From: Halosaccharopolyspora lacisalsi
GTDB taxonomy: Bacteria > Actinomycetota > Actinomycetes > Mycobacteriales > Pseudonocardiaceae
Assembly: GCF_014137975.1 (NCBI RefSeq)
Contig: NZ_JACGWZ010000010.1
Coordinates: 1 to 64,000, forward strand
Direction: 5' to 3'
Length of the DNA stretch: 64,000 nt
Both the position numbers and the translations under genes were made by a program. The notes under the pieces were generated by a model. It saw nothing but the letters and a program-made list of their open reading frames with translations. It had not been told where the DNA came from and did no database searches. Positions 32,301 through 44,300 of the stretch are shown here, piece after piece; the stretch's first letter is position 1; every line of letters starts with the position of its first letter.

Positions 32301-35300
32301 ACGTCGAGGGCCTGCGGGACTGGCTGTCCGGTGGTCAGACGCACGTAGTCGGCCACCTGCCCGGGGCTGTCAGCGTGCGGGGCACCAACCCGAACGTCGC
32401 GGGGCGGGTGTGGGGGTGGCCCGGCCAGTACCCACCCGGATGGGCGGGCTTGTGCCGGTGCTGCGGTCTCGCCGTGCTCGTTCGATTCCTGCCCGGTGAG
32501 GGGCTCCTGGGCTGCCGAGTCAGGCTCTTCCGCGTCGGCCCACGCCTGCCACTCCTGCTCGACAGGCACCCCGGTGTGCTCACCGGCGCGAGTGTCAGTG
32601 AGCCCGAGCTGGTCGACGGGCGGGTGTGCCGTCTCGTCGCCCGTGGCGGTGTCCTTCGTCGTGGAGGCAGGCAGCGCGGTGGTTTCGGTGTCCTCGAGTT
32701 CCGCGGCGGGGGGTGCCGCCGCGGGGTCCTGTGGGCTGTCGGGGTCGGTGAGCAGGGTCTGCTCAGTGTCCTCGCCGCGCTCAGGCGCTGTAGCCCCTTC
32801 CGCCGTGGTCTCCTCCGGGGTGGCGGTGGTTGGCAGGAGCGCGTCGAGCTCTCGAAGCTGGTTCCAGGCCTGCGTTTCCCAGTTCCTCGGGGTCGTGTCG
32901 CTGTCGGCGGGGGGGTACAGGGCGGTGCCGATCAGAAACCGCACGACCCGGGCGTGCAGCGCGTGGACGTCGTGCCGCCGGTGGTGCCACTGCGGATCGT
33001 CCGGACCGGCGACCTCCGAGGACTGCCAGCGCTGCGCGAGTGCGGACACGGCCTCGAACAGCTGCTGCTGGCCGTCGGTGACCGGCTGCAGGAACGTCCG
33101 CAGCTGAGCCCACGTGCGCTCGCCCGCCCGCACCGCCCCGTCGGGGGTGGCCACAGTGATGCCCAGTCCCCGACCGCGCAGATCGACCCGGCTCAACGCC
33201 CCTTCGTCGGGAAAGCCCTGCGGGTGTTGCCGGGCCGGTCCCTCACCGCGCTGCTGGGTCAGGTCCGTGCGGGCCTGCTCGTCCTGCCGCGACCGCAGCA
33301 GCGTGGCAAACGTGCCTGCTCCCTGCTGGTGCAGGAACACCAGAGCCATGGCGACATCGGTCTCGGCCAGGGTGCCGGTGCCCGTCCCCGATGGTGCGGG
33401 CCCGTCGACGGGGGCGGGCGGCTCGTGCACCAGCGACAGGTAGGTCGAGCGCGCTTGGGTATCGGCGAAGTCGGAGATCGTGACCTGGGGCGGGTCGGTA
33501 TCCAGGTCGCCGAACTGCAGTCCGTGCCAGCACCGCACCAGCCGCAGCACCTGCTGCTCATCGAGGGCGGCCCCTTGGGTGCCGCGCATCCGCCACCGGC
33601 CCGGATCGCCCTGCTGGGGCGGAATCCAGTCCCACTCCCCGATATCGTGGTCGGTGAGCGTGCTGTATTCGCTCGGGCGGGACAGATCCTGCGGCAGCTG
33701 TAGTTGCTGGGCGCCGAGCAGCTCGACCCCGCGCTGGCGGGTGTAGCGCACCTGCACCGCCGTCGGTTCCGGCGGAAATCCTTCCGTGGGGGCGGCGGTG
33801 TCTGGTCCCGACTCGGCGTGGGGCTGTGGGGCAGCACCGTCGCCGGTGGACTCGGCAGCGTGCTCGCGGTCGTGGCCGGGGGCATGGTCAGCTAAGGCCT
33901 CCTTGCGCGCCCGGTGGCGCGCGAGGAGCGGTTCGATACTCGCGCTGGTGGCGTCGGCGGCCTGGTTCGCCAGGGCGCTGCGCCGCTTGCGCAGGCGGTC
34001 GACGAGGGTTTCGGCGAGCTCGACGATCTGGGTGGCTTCCCCGTCCGGGGATTCGTCCCGTCTCGGCAGGGTGATCTCGCCGGTGGCCTCGTCGACGACG
34101 ATGTTCGGCCGGCGGTGGAGATAGACCTCGTAGCCGGTGCGGGCCATGCCCAGTTGTAGCGCCCGGTGCAGGCCCCAGGGGGTGGTGATTGAGCGGGTCG
34201 TTCTCGGCTGCCAGGTGTAGTCCAACAGCTCGACGACCCAGTTGATCAGGGCGTCGGGGTCCTCCCGCGACGGCAGGTTTGCCTGCCCGTCGGCGGTGGC
34301 CAGTTGCAGCGGCGGCAGACTGCCCTGGGCGAGTGCACGCGGCACCTGGTCCAACTGGCGCTGCTCGGTTCCGGCTTCCTGCCAGGCCAACAGTCTTTCG
34401 AGGTCGGCCACCGAGGCCCGATTGGTCAAACCGTAGGCTACGTCGAGCACCCCGGGCTCGGGCACGGGATTGCCGCCACCGGTGCGCCAGACCGCGAATC
34501 CGCGCTGGTCGGCCAGCTCCAGCAGCCTCTCCCACCGTGCGATCACCTCGTCGTCCGACAGCGCCAGCAGGTCCGCGGCGTGTGCCCGTTCCGCCGCAGG
34601 AGCCGGTTGCACCCCGGGAGTCGGAGAGATGAGGGGCCACCGGGCGGGCTCGGGGGCGGCGAACAAGCCCACCTGCTCCGCTTCCGTGCCCGGGGCCGTG
34701 GCGGGTTGATCCGTGCCGCCGAGCGAGGACGACAGCCGAACATAGCCCGAGACCGCCGGCACGGGACCGGCCTCCCGCGGGGAGTCGCCCATCCGAATCT
34801 CGCCGCGTGGCACGCCCGGATCCGCCACGACGACCGAGCGGTGCTCTGCGACCGCTGGGGTGGTGGCCGCATGACGGACGTAGCTGACCAGGTCGGCCCG
34901 TGCGGGGCCCGCCCCCGTGCGGCTCACGCGGACCGACACGTCCCGGGGATGTGCCGGGGCGATGGCGAGGACGGTGTCGGTGCGGGTGACGGTGGCAAAG
35001 TCCGGCCGCTCCGGCGGGGTTGTTTCCGGACGTGGTTGGTGGTCCTGCTGAGCCGATTCGGCCGGTGCCGAGGGGGTGTCGTTGGCGTCGCGTTCGGCGG
35101 CGGTGACGGGCCGGTCCTGGGCGGAGGCGGGGCTGGTCTCGGTGGTGGTGAGCGCGTCGAGACGCCCGGGGTGATTGACGACCGCGACCGGGGGTTCGGT
35201 GCGGCCGTTTTTGTAGACGTGTTTGGTGCGAGGTTCCGTGCTGAGGCCCCCGAGATACTGGCCGTGGAGAGCCAGATAGTCGCCGTGATCTTCGGCGGGC

Positions 35301-38300
35301 TCGGTGACCGTGAGCGGGTTGGAGAGGCCGAGTTGCCCCCGGGTGAGCACCCATCCGGGCTGCAGCTGCGATATCGCCACGTGGGAGGTCGAGGTGGCGG
35401 GCAGGACGGTGGCGAGCTGGTCGAGACGGGCCAGCAGGGCCGCCTCGTGCTCACTGATGGCGACGTCAGCGACGTCGAACAGTCCCGCCTCCTGACTGCT
35501 GCTGGTCGGTCGCGCCGGGGTGGGCTCTCCCCGCTGGCGCGAGGACAGCGCCGCTTCGACGATCGCGGTGATCGTCGAGGATTGCTGGGCAGCCAGCCCG
35601 CGCAGGATGTGTGTGCAGGCGTCTTTCTGGTCGGTGATCGTGAACCCGAGGCGGTTTTGTTCGTAGCGCTGCAGTGTTCTGGCCGTGTGCAGCAGCACGC
35701 GTTCGCGGCCCGGGGTCAGGCCGGAGCGCAGCCACGTCTGGAGTTCGGTCCAGCTGCGGTGACCCTGCCGGATAAAGGTGGGGGTGCTGACCCGGATGTG
35801 CAGTCCGGTCCGGTCGGCTTGGATGACCTCATTGGCTCCGGCATCCGGTGCGGTCGCCGGACGCCAGCTGTGGTGGCCCCACCCGGCGGTGATGCGGCGC
35901 TGCGTGTGCTTGACATCCAGCGTGGCCACCAGATCGACGAGATCATGCGGAGCCAGCCGGAACAGCGTTTCGGCGATGTCTTGGTCAGTCAGCGGCTCCG
36001 GGGTGGGTTCCTCGTCCTCGACCGGGACCGTGTCCGCCCGGGTTCCGGGCACGGAGTCTGGAGTCTGCAGCCGTGTGTACGCGGCCACCGTCGCGATCGG
36101 GCCGCGTGCGGACCCGGCCACGAGCACGTCGGCCCGCACCGGAGCGGGCGAAGCGAGGACCGTGCTGACCGGCTGGCCGCTGGTCTGCCCGGCCGTCGCG
36201 TCGACGGCCTCAGAGGCGGGCGCCTCCGCAGGAGCCTCCCCGGGGATTGCCGTGCCCGCAGACTCCCCAGGTACCGGGATAGCCATCTGACCAGGGATTT
36301 CGCCGTCGCCAGCGCTGGTGCGCTCGACGGTCTCGCGCTGCTCCGGCGCACCGGCTGTCGTCGTGTGTTGCTGGGAGGCAGCGAGTCCGGTGCCGGTAGT
36401 GCGTTGCTGCAGCGCCTGGGCCGCAGCCGGAGACCTCTCGGCCAACTCGGCACGGGCGTCGTCGAGCAGTGCCGCCGCGGCCCGACGCCCCGCTGGCGCC
36501 TGCTGGTCGGGTTCGGAGTCCTCAACGGCCCGTGAGACCGGGGAATAGGAGACCACCTGCCCGATCCGGACGTTCTCGGCGGCGGTGACGGTGATGTCCC
36601 CACGGACCTGCGGTGCGGGAGCGGTCCACACCGGCGGGCTTCCCGTCTGCTTGTGACGAAGCCGGGTGGCCCGTAGCCTATCCGCGATAGTTTGCCCGTG
36701 CTCGTCGGTGACAGCGTGCTCTGCGTCGCTGTCCGTGGCGGACTGCTGCGCCGTCTTCTTCTCGGACGGTGCCTGCTCGGCGGGAACAGTGCCGCGAGCG
36801 GCGGCGACCATGGCGCGCACACTGGCGCTGAGCGTCTCCCCGGCAGCGCCCCGCCCCGTGGCGCGGACCGTGGCCGCCTCCCCCACGCTCTCGGCGTCCA
36901 GGACCTCGGCAACCGCTTCGGCCACCCGGAGCCGGTACTCGAACTCCTGCCGAGACAGCGAGGAATCCGCGCGCAGGCGCCGACCGCGGTCATAGGGGGA
37001 CACAGCCGTGTCGCTGACCAGCAGCGTGTGCGCCGAGTCGGCCGCAGCCGCAAAACGCGAATCCACGGAGGCAGCCCAAATACGAGACAACACCCCCCGC
37101 GCCGTCGCCGGATCCGTCACTGTGTTCGTGATCCCGCTGGGAGTGCCCGCATTCGGCAGTGCCTGCTGCAGCGTCGTGGTCAGCGCCGCCATGGTCGGCA
37201 CTCCGGAAAACCGCTGCGGTGTTTCGGGGATGACCGCGAACAGCTCTTCCTCGGCCGGAGCAGGGGTGGTGGGCACGTCGCCAGGAGCCGCACTGGCGGC
37301 CGTCGTGACGGTCTGATCAGGGTCCTCGGCCTGAGGAGTCTCGCTGCTGTCCGGGACCATTGTGCGGGAGTCGGGATCGCGGTCACTATTGCGGGTGCTC
37401 GGCTCCTCAGACAGAGAAACCTGCTCGCTGGTGGCCTTGGTCCGGGCGGCCAGACGCTGCACCGTCTCCACGTAACGCGTCAGCAGTGGCCAGAACGCCG
37501 GAGCCCGCAGGCCCTCGGCTTCCAGATTGGCCGCCAGCATGCGAGCGGCCTGCGCCCACCGGGCATACCCGGCCACCGACTCACCCGCAGAAGCCTTCCG
37601 CAGACCACGAGCGTCCCGTTCGGCTTCCCACAGCGCGGACACATCCGACCGCGACGGCGACAAGCGTTGCCCCGCTGCCGTTCGGTCCATGTCGCTGCGA
37701 GCGCGCCCGGCCTGGTGCAGATCGTCGAGGGCCTGCGAAGTGCTGGTGTAGGGCTCGGCGGTCGGCAACGCCGCCACCGACGGCATCTCGGCGTCGGTGT
37801 TGTCGGCGGAAGCAGGATCCTCCGCAGGAGTGCCGTCGCCTGGCCGGTCCTGTCGTGACGCTTCCTGGGTGGCTTCCCGTAGTTCCGGGTTGGCGGAGGT
37901 GTGTTGGGTGACGAGTTCGACCAGGGTCGGTTGTTCCCGTTCGGTGACCGCCGTTCCGGTCTCCGTTGCGACCCGCTCGGCGGCGGATGCCACGGTCGGC
38001 ACGTCACCCTGCTCGATGAGGCCGGTCAGGCTCTGGCGCAGCTGCGCGGCACGGTGCGGCATCACCACCAGTGGTGGTGCGGACTGTTCGGCCTGGGACA
38101 GCCACCGTTGCGCCTCCTCGCTACGGCCCTGGCCGGCCAGGCGGATCGCGGTGTTGAGCTCGTCGCGGACCGCGCGGTGAAAGTGCGGGCCGTTTTGGGT
38201 GTGGGCGGCCAGTTGCGCCACCCGTAGCGGCCACTGCGGCACGGTCGTATCCAGGGTGAACACGCCAGGGCGAACCGCGTCCCGGTACAGTCCCACCGTC

Positions 38301-41300
38301 GCGGCCAGATGCTGGATGGCAAGCTCGTGGTCACCGCGAGCGACGGTCACGGACTCGCCGCCGCTGTAGCTGACCAGCGGCATCGCCGCCGCGCCCGGCT
38401 CGGACAGCGTCACATACCGGACCCCGTCCAGCTGGAGCACCGACTGTTGCAGCCCGTGCTCGTCGGCCAGCTGCCGCAGCGTGGTCATCACGCCGGTTTC
38501 CGGCGCATCATTGGCCCAGTCCGAGAACGTGGCGCTGGCGGTGTCCGCGTTCCGGACATCCGACTGTGCGTCGGTGTCGGTGACCGGCTGCTGTGCAGGC
38601 TCTGTCGTGGGGTCAGCACCCTTCTCGGGCGAGCTCGTCGGGGCCGGGCCAGGCTGGCCGTCGTCGAGACGGAACAGACGTTGTTGGTCCTGCAGGTCGC
38701 GGGTGAGGTCGCGAACCCGATTGGAGCGCGTGGGGTATTTCCACGGTCGGGGCAGATACCACAGTTGCTGGCGTGTGGAGAAACGGAAGCTGTGCCGTTT
38801 CAAGGTCTCGGTGAGCTGTCGGTCACCGCGCTGTGTGCCCCGCACGGCCGTGCCCGTCTCGTCGTGGGCGATGACCAGATCGGCCTGGTCATGCTGGTCG
38901 GCGTCGGTGCGGGCCTGGGCGGCGGTGTTCGGCAGGGTCGCCAGCCACGCGGTCAGCGCCTGGCGCAGCACAGGTTGTTGCCCCGTACGCAGCCAGCCCG
39001 CGTCGAAGAGCACGCTGGTGCTGTGATCGCCGTGCGGGAGGCTGATAACTGCTTGGCAGCGGGACCCGGCATAGCTCACGGTGCTGATCTGCAGACCGCG
39101 CCAGAAAAACGGGCGTTTGCGGCCACCGTCGCCAGCGACCCCATTCAGGGTCTCTTCTTCCGGGATGAGGATGCCGTCACGGTCGTAGAAACCGTCTTCG
39201 GCAGCGCCGGCGGCGGTCTCGGCGAGCTGGTCCAGTGTGTCGGCCAGCTCCCGCAGCCGTGCTGCGTTGCCGGACAAGTGCTCGGCCGTGGTGGTGACCG
39301 CGACGTCGCCTGTCTCATTACCGCCCCCGGAAGGGGGTGTCGTGGCCGTGGACGCGTCGTTTCCGACCGCAGCAGGAGCTTCCGCGCTGGTCTCCGCCGG
39401 ACCCGCATCAGCACCTCCAGGACCAGCCTGCTCACCGGGCGTGGTCTCGACGGCCGGGCTGGGGGATGCCTCCGCGGTCGCGGCATGTGCTGCTGCCTGC
39501 TCCTGCTGCGTCTCGTGAGGCGTTCCGGGCGCCTCCCCGGAGAAGGGGCTGGCCGTACCTGCTGGGGCGGAGGCACGGGCGTCTGTCTCGTCAGGCGGAG
39601 CGTTGAGGACGGCGTGGGAGTGCCGCTGGTACAGGATGGTCAGCTGCTGCAACAGCGCGCTGTCGTTGATCCAGTGGGCCAGGAAGGCCGTGGAGGGCCC
39701 CTCGGGCTCGGCGGCCTCGATGATGTCGACGATCAGGTCCTTGACCCACTTGCCTATCACGTCGCCGTAGTTGTCGAGGGCGTTGGCTCGGGCGGCTTGA
39801 ATGATGCGGGGTTGTTCGGTGAGCTGGTCCAGTCCGCGCAGCAGACCTGCGAGGTCGGTCTCGGAGGCGGTGATTTGGTGCTGGTCGAGTAGCCGGGTGA
39901 TCGGCGCGTGCAGCGGATGTTCCACCAGTGTGGCGGTATCCGGTGTGGACGGATCCTCGACCGCCAGGGTCGGGCGCAAGTGACCGATGGTGAATCGGGT
40001 CAGCCGGTCGAGGACCTGGTTGCGGAAGTCCTCATCGCGGAGCAGCGGCCTGAGCAGCTGCGAGTCGGCATCGTCGCGGAGTTGGCTCAGGTACTGGCGG
40101 GTCTGGGCCTGGACTGCGCTGGCCAGGTCCTGCTCGCCGGTGTCCTCGCGAGCCAGGCGGGTCAGTTCGGCGTCGATGAGCAGCCACCACGCCGCCTGCC
40201 GCAGCGGGCCCGCACTCTCGGCGGGCACCAGATCCTCCACGATCAGGTCCTCAGCCAGCCGTTGCGCGTGTTCGGCGCTCATCACCGCCGCGGAAGACTC
40301 GCCAGCCTCGGGTGCCTGCTCGGTGGCTTGCTCGGGGGTCGACATGGCTTCCGCCACATCGACACGGCGGGAACTGCCGTCAGCGCCGATGGCCACCCCG
40401 ATGATCTCGCCGGGGCGGTCCTGACCCGGTGTGGCCGCGCCGGCCGGCTGCTCGCGGGCAATGGGGGCGGCATCGCCGTCTGCGGTGGCGTCGATGACCG
40501 TGTGGTCAGAATCGCCCGGGGGGTCGTGTTCGGTAGGGGCGGCCGAGGTGCCTGTGTCGGTCTCGACGTTGTCCATGTCCGCTTCGATTTGGGTGAGCTG
40601 GACACGGGCTTGGCGGAGTTCCTCAGCTTGGGGAAACGGGGCGCCGAGCTGGCCACGGCCGGAGTCGATGCGGTTTTGAAGGTCGTCGACGTTGCTTTGC
40701 AGCTCGGCGGTATGGTCGCGGGCTTGGTCGATGTGGTCGGTGATGGCCTGGGTGATGCGCCAGTATTGGTTGGTTGCCGAGACCCATTCGTTTTTCAACG
40801 ACACGGTCTCGGATCCACCGAGGGTGGCCTCCAGTCGCCACGCAGACAGGTCTTGGCGGGCGCGGATCTCGACACGGACATCGCGGTAGGACAGCCTGCC
40901 GTGATACCGGGAGGTCCCGGCCATAGCGCGGGTGAGGATGCCGCCCAGGGTCTCGTTGACGGTCTTGTCGTCGGGTAGGGCGCTGTCCTGATGCACCCAG
41001 TGGTGGGTGCTGGCCTCGGCGGTCTCGGCGAGAGTACGCAACCGGCGGACCCGCCGGGACAGTTCCTGGCTTTGCTGCTGCCAGGTCTCAATGTTGTGTT
41101 CCAGGTCGGCTTGGGTGCGCGCGTGGCTGGTCGAGAGTCGTTGCAGCCGCGTGAGTTCTTGCTTGGCCTTAGCGTGACGCTCCAGCAGGGGGTTGCCGGT
41201 GGCCAGGGCTTTGGCCTCCGACATGTCCATGACGGTGTCGTCGAGGTCGATATCGAGGTCTTCACGACCGGGGTTACCGCCGAACAGTTGGGTCACTGCC

Positions 41301-44300
41301 CAGGCTTTGCGCTCCAAGGTTTGCCACATGTAGGAGTCGAATGAGCCCTCGGCGACGAACTTGAGGACCTCGACGGGCTGGTCGAGCTCGAGCATCTGGT
41401 TGCCCACCCGCAGCCCGCGGCCGTTGCGTTGTTCGATGTCGGCCGGACGCCACGGAGCGTCGATGTGGTGCATGGCCACGATGAGGTCCTGGACGTTGGT
41501 GCCCACCCCCATCTTGTCGGTCGAGCCCAGCAGCACGGCCACCTCGCCGGAGCGGGCCTGGGCAAACAGGGTGGCCTTTTGGCCATCGGTGGTGGCCTCG
41601 TGGATGAACCGGATCTTGTTGGCGGGTACCCCGGCGGTGACGAGCCCGTCGCGGATCTTGCCGTAGACCTGGTCGCCGCGCTGTTGATTCGGTGTTCCGA
41701 GGTCGCAGAACCCGAGCTGCAGCCCGCCGCGCTGACCGTTGGGAAAGACTTGGTCTTTGGTGCGGTGATAGATCGCGGCCATCCGGGAGACCACGGATTC
41801 GACCTTGCCCGGTTCCGGGTCGGACACGCCCACCAGGTCGAGGTCGACGGCGGCCTTGCGGCCGTCGCTGCAGACCTTGAGCATGTTGTCCACATCAGGC
41901 GACGTGCTCGACATCTTATCGATGCGCTCGGCGATCCCGGCGACATAGCCCGTCAACCGGTCACTGGGCTCGACCACCACGGTTTCCGAACGCGCCTCAG
42001 GACGTTTGAGCCCCAAATCGTCCTGGCCGCGCACGTCGCCGATCTCGTTGAACACCGCCATGAGGTCGGCCGGATTGTGAAACCCCACGGGCCGGTTCTT
42101 CTGCCGAAACGAGACCCCGTCGAGCCCGATCTCCAGTCGGGGCTCGACGCGGACGAAGGTGCGCAGCCACGGGTCCAGCTGCCCCACGCCCATCTGTTTG
42201 AGCCGCTCAGGCTGCAGATAGTGCTGCATCACGTAGATCTCGACGAGGTTGTTCGACAACGGGGTGCCGGTGAAAAACGTCGCCACCCGGCCGGTGGGGT
42301 TGGTGCGGCGGAGGTGGGCGAGCTTGTTGTCGAGGTCGGTGGCCCGGTTGGAGCCCTTGGGCAGCGAGATCTCCCGGTCGGAGGCACTCAGGTGCAGGTT
42401 TTTGAAGTAGTGGGCCTCGTCGAGCAGCAGATAGTCGACCCCGAGCATCTCCAGGGTGATGCCGGTATCCGAGCGGCTGGCGGCGAGGTTGTCTTTCAGC
42501 GTGGTCGTTTTGCGCTTGAGGGCCTTGGCCAGGGCCTTGGCCTGTTTGGATTCCTCGCCGCCGTGGGCGCGCAGCGCGTCTTCGAGCTCGGCGGTGCTCT
42601 CGGCGAGGTAGCGCGACTGGGTCTCGGGTGAGACCGGGATGGACTCGAACGCGGTGTGGGTCATCACGATCGCGTCCCAGTCACCGGTGGCGCACCGCGC
42701 GGCGAACAGTTTGCGCTGGGAGAGATCGTTTTTCGTGCCGAGCTGTTGCTCACCGGCCATGAGGATCTTCGCGCCGGGGAAGAAGCGCTTGCCGTCGCGG
42801 GTGACCTGCTCCAGCAGGTGGTTGGGCACCACGATCAGCGGCTTGTGGGCCAGGCCCTGCTCGCGCATCTTTAACGCGGACAAATACATGGTGGCGGTCT
42901 TGCCGCCACCGACGGCGTGCCCGCACAGCGCGGTGGGATTGGCCAGGATGCGATGCACCATCTCGCGCTGGTGATCGTAGGGATGGAAGTCGGCGTCCAG
43001 GCCGGTGAAGGTCAGATGCTGGCCGGAGTAGACGCGGTTGACATAGGAGTTGAACCGGCGATTGTAGCGCGTGACCAGCCGTTCGGCGCGGGCGGGGTCC
43101 TGCCAAACCCAGTCGGAGAAGCGCTCGCCGATCTCGACCTGCTTGGCCTGGGCAGCCTGGGTCGCGCCCTGGTTGGTGACCGGTTTGCTGTCGGGATCGG
43201 GCCCGTCGTCTTTGACGGTGGGAGTTTTGCCGTCCAGGGCCAACTCCACCAGCCGCACCCCATCGACTCGATCGGTGCCCCACTCGAAGGTGGCGGCCAC
43301 GCTGCGCTGCGCATCCCGGCGGGTAAGTTGCCACTTGGCCAGCTCAGGGGTGTAGGTGATCTCGACGTTCTCGTCGAGGACGTCGGCGCAGAACTGGGTG
43401 ACCACGTCCGGGGGGATCCAGGGAGCGCCCAGAGGGGCGGTGATTTCCTCCGGGGTCAACGCCCGCGGTTGGGCGTGCTCCAGCGCGGCGACGTTGCGGT
43501 CGTAGTGCTCGGGGGCCTGTTCGGCCGCGGCCCGGGCCTGTTCGAGCTTGGTGACCACGTCCCCGGCGAGATAGTCCTCCCGGGCCATCCAGCGTTGGAG
43601 GGCGGGGTCGTAGTAGACCAGCTCACCGAGCCGGCCGGGGACCTGTTCGGTGGGACAATCCAGCAGCCCGCCGATACGGTCGAGATCAACCTGTCCGGTC
43701 TCGTCCAGACTGATCCGCACCGCCTCGTCCGGCGAGTCGGCGTGTTCGGCTCGCCGTGGCGGCACATTCAGGCGCCGGTGAAAGATCGCGGCTTTCTGGC
43801 CGGTGTTGGTGGCATCGTCGAAATCTTCCAGGGCCAGCACCGCCGGATAGTCCGGATCGGCGGCGAATCCCCCCATGTACGGGCGCTTGCGGGTGACCTT
43901 GGGCAGCCCGGTTTGCCCGTCCGCGGTCTCCTCGCCGGCGGAGGCCGATTTGGGTGAGGTGGTTGTGGTGGTGACGGTGGCCCGGTTGAGGTAGCCGAAC
44001 TCGGCGACGTAGGCGTCATAGCGCTCGTTGAGTCGTGCGCGCAGCGGCACCAGTTCCTCGTCCGAGCGACTGTGGTCGGCCTCGGCTTCCAGCAGTTCCA
44101 CCGTGGCATCGCGCAGCTCGGTCAGGGTGGCCAGTTCCCGCAAGGGTTTGCCGGACAACGGTCCCTTGTCGATGCGCACCTCGGCCACCGCCTGAGGGTC
44201 CTGGCCGTGGTCGCGGGCTTGCTGTTTGGCCTGCTGGGTGGCTTCCTTGCTGGCTTTCTGATCTTGAATCATCACCGGGGCCAGCGCACCCCCGGTGACC

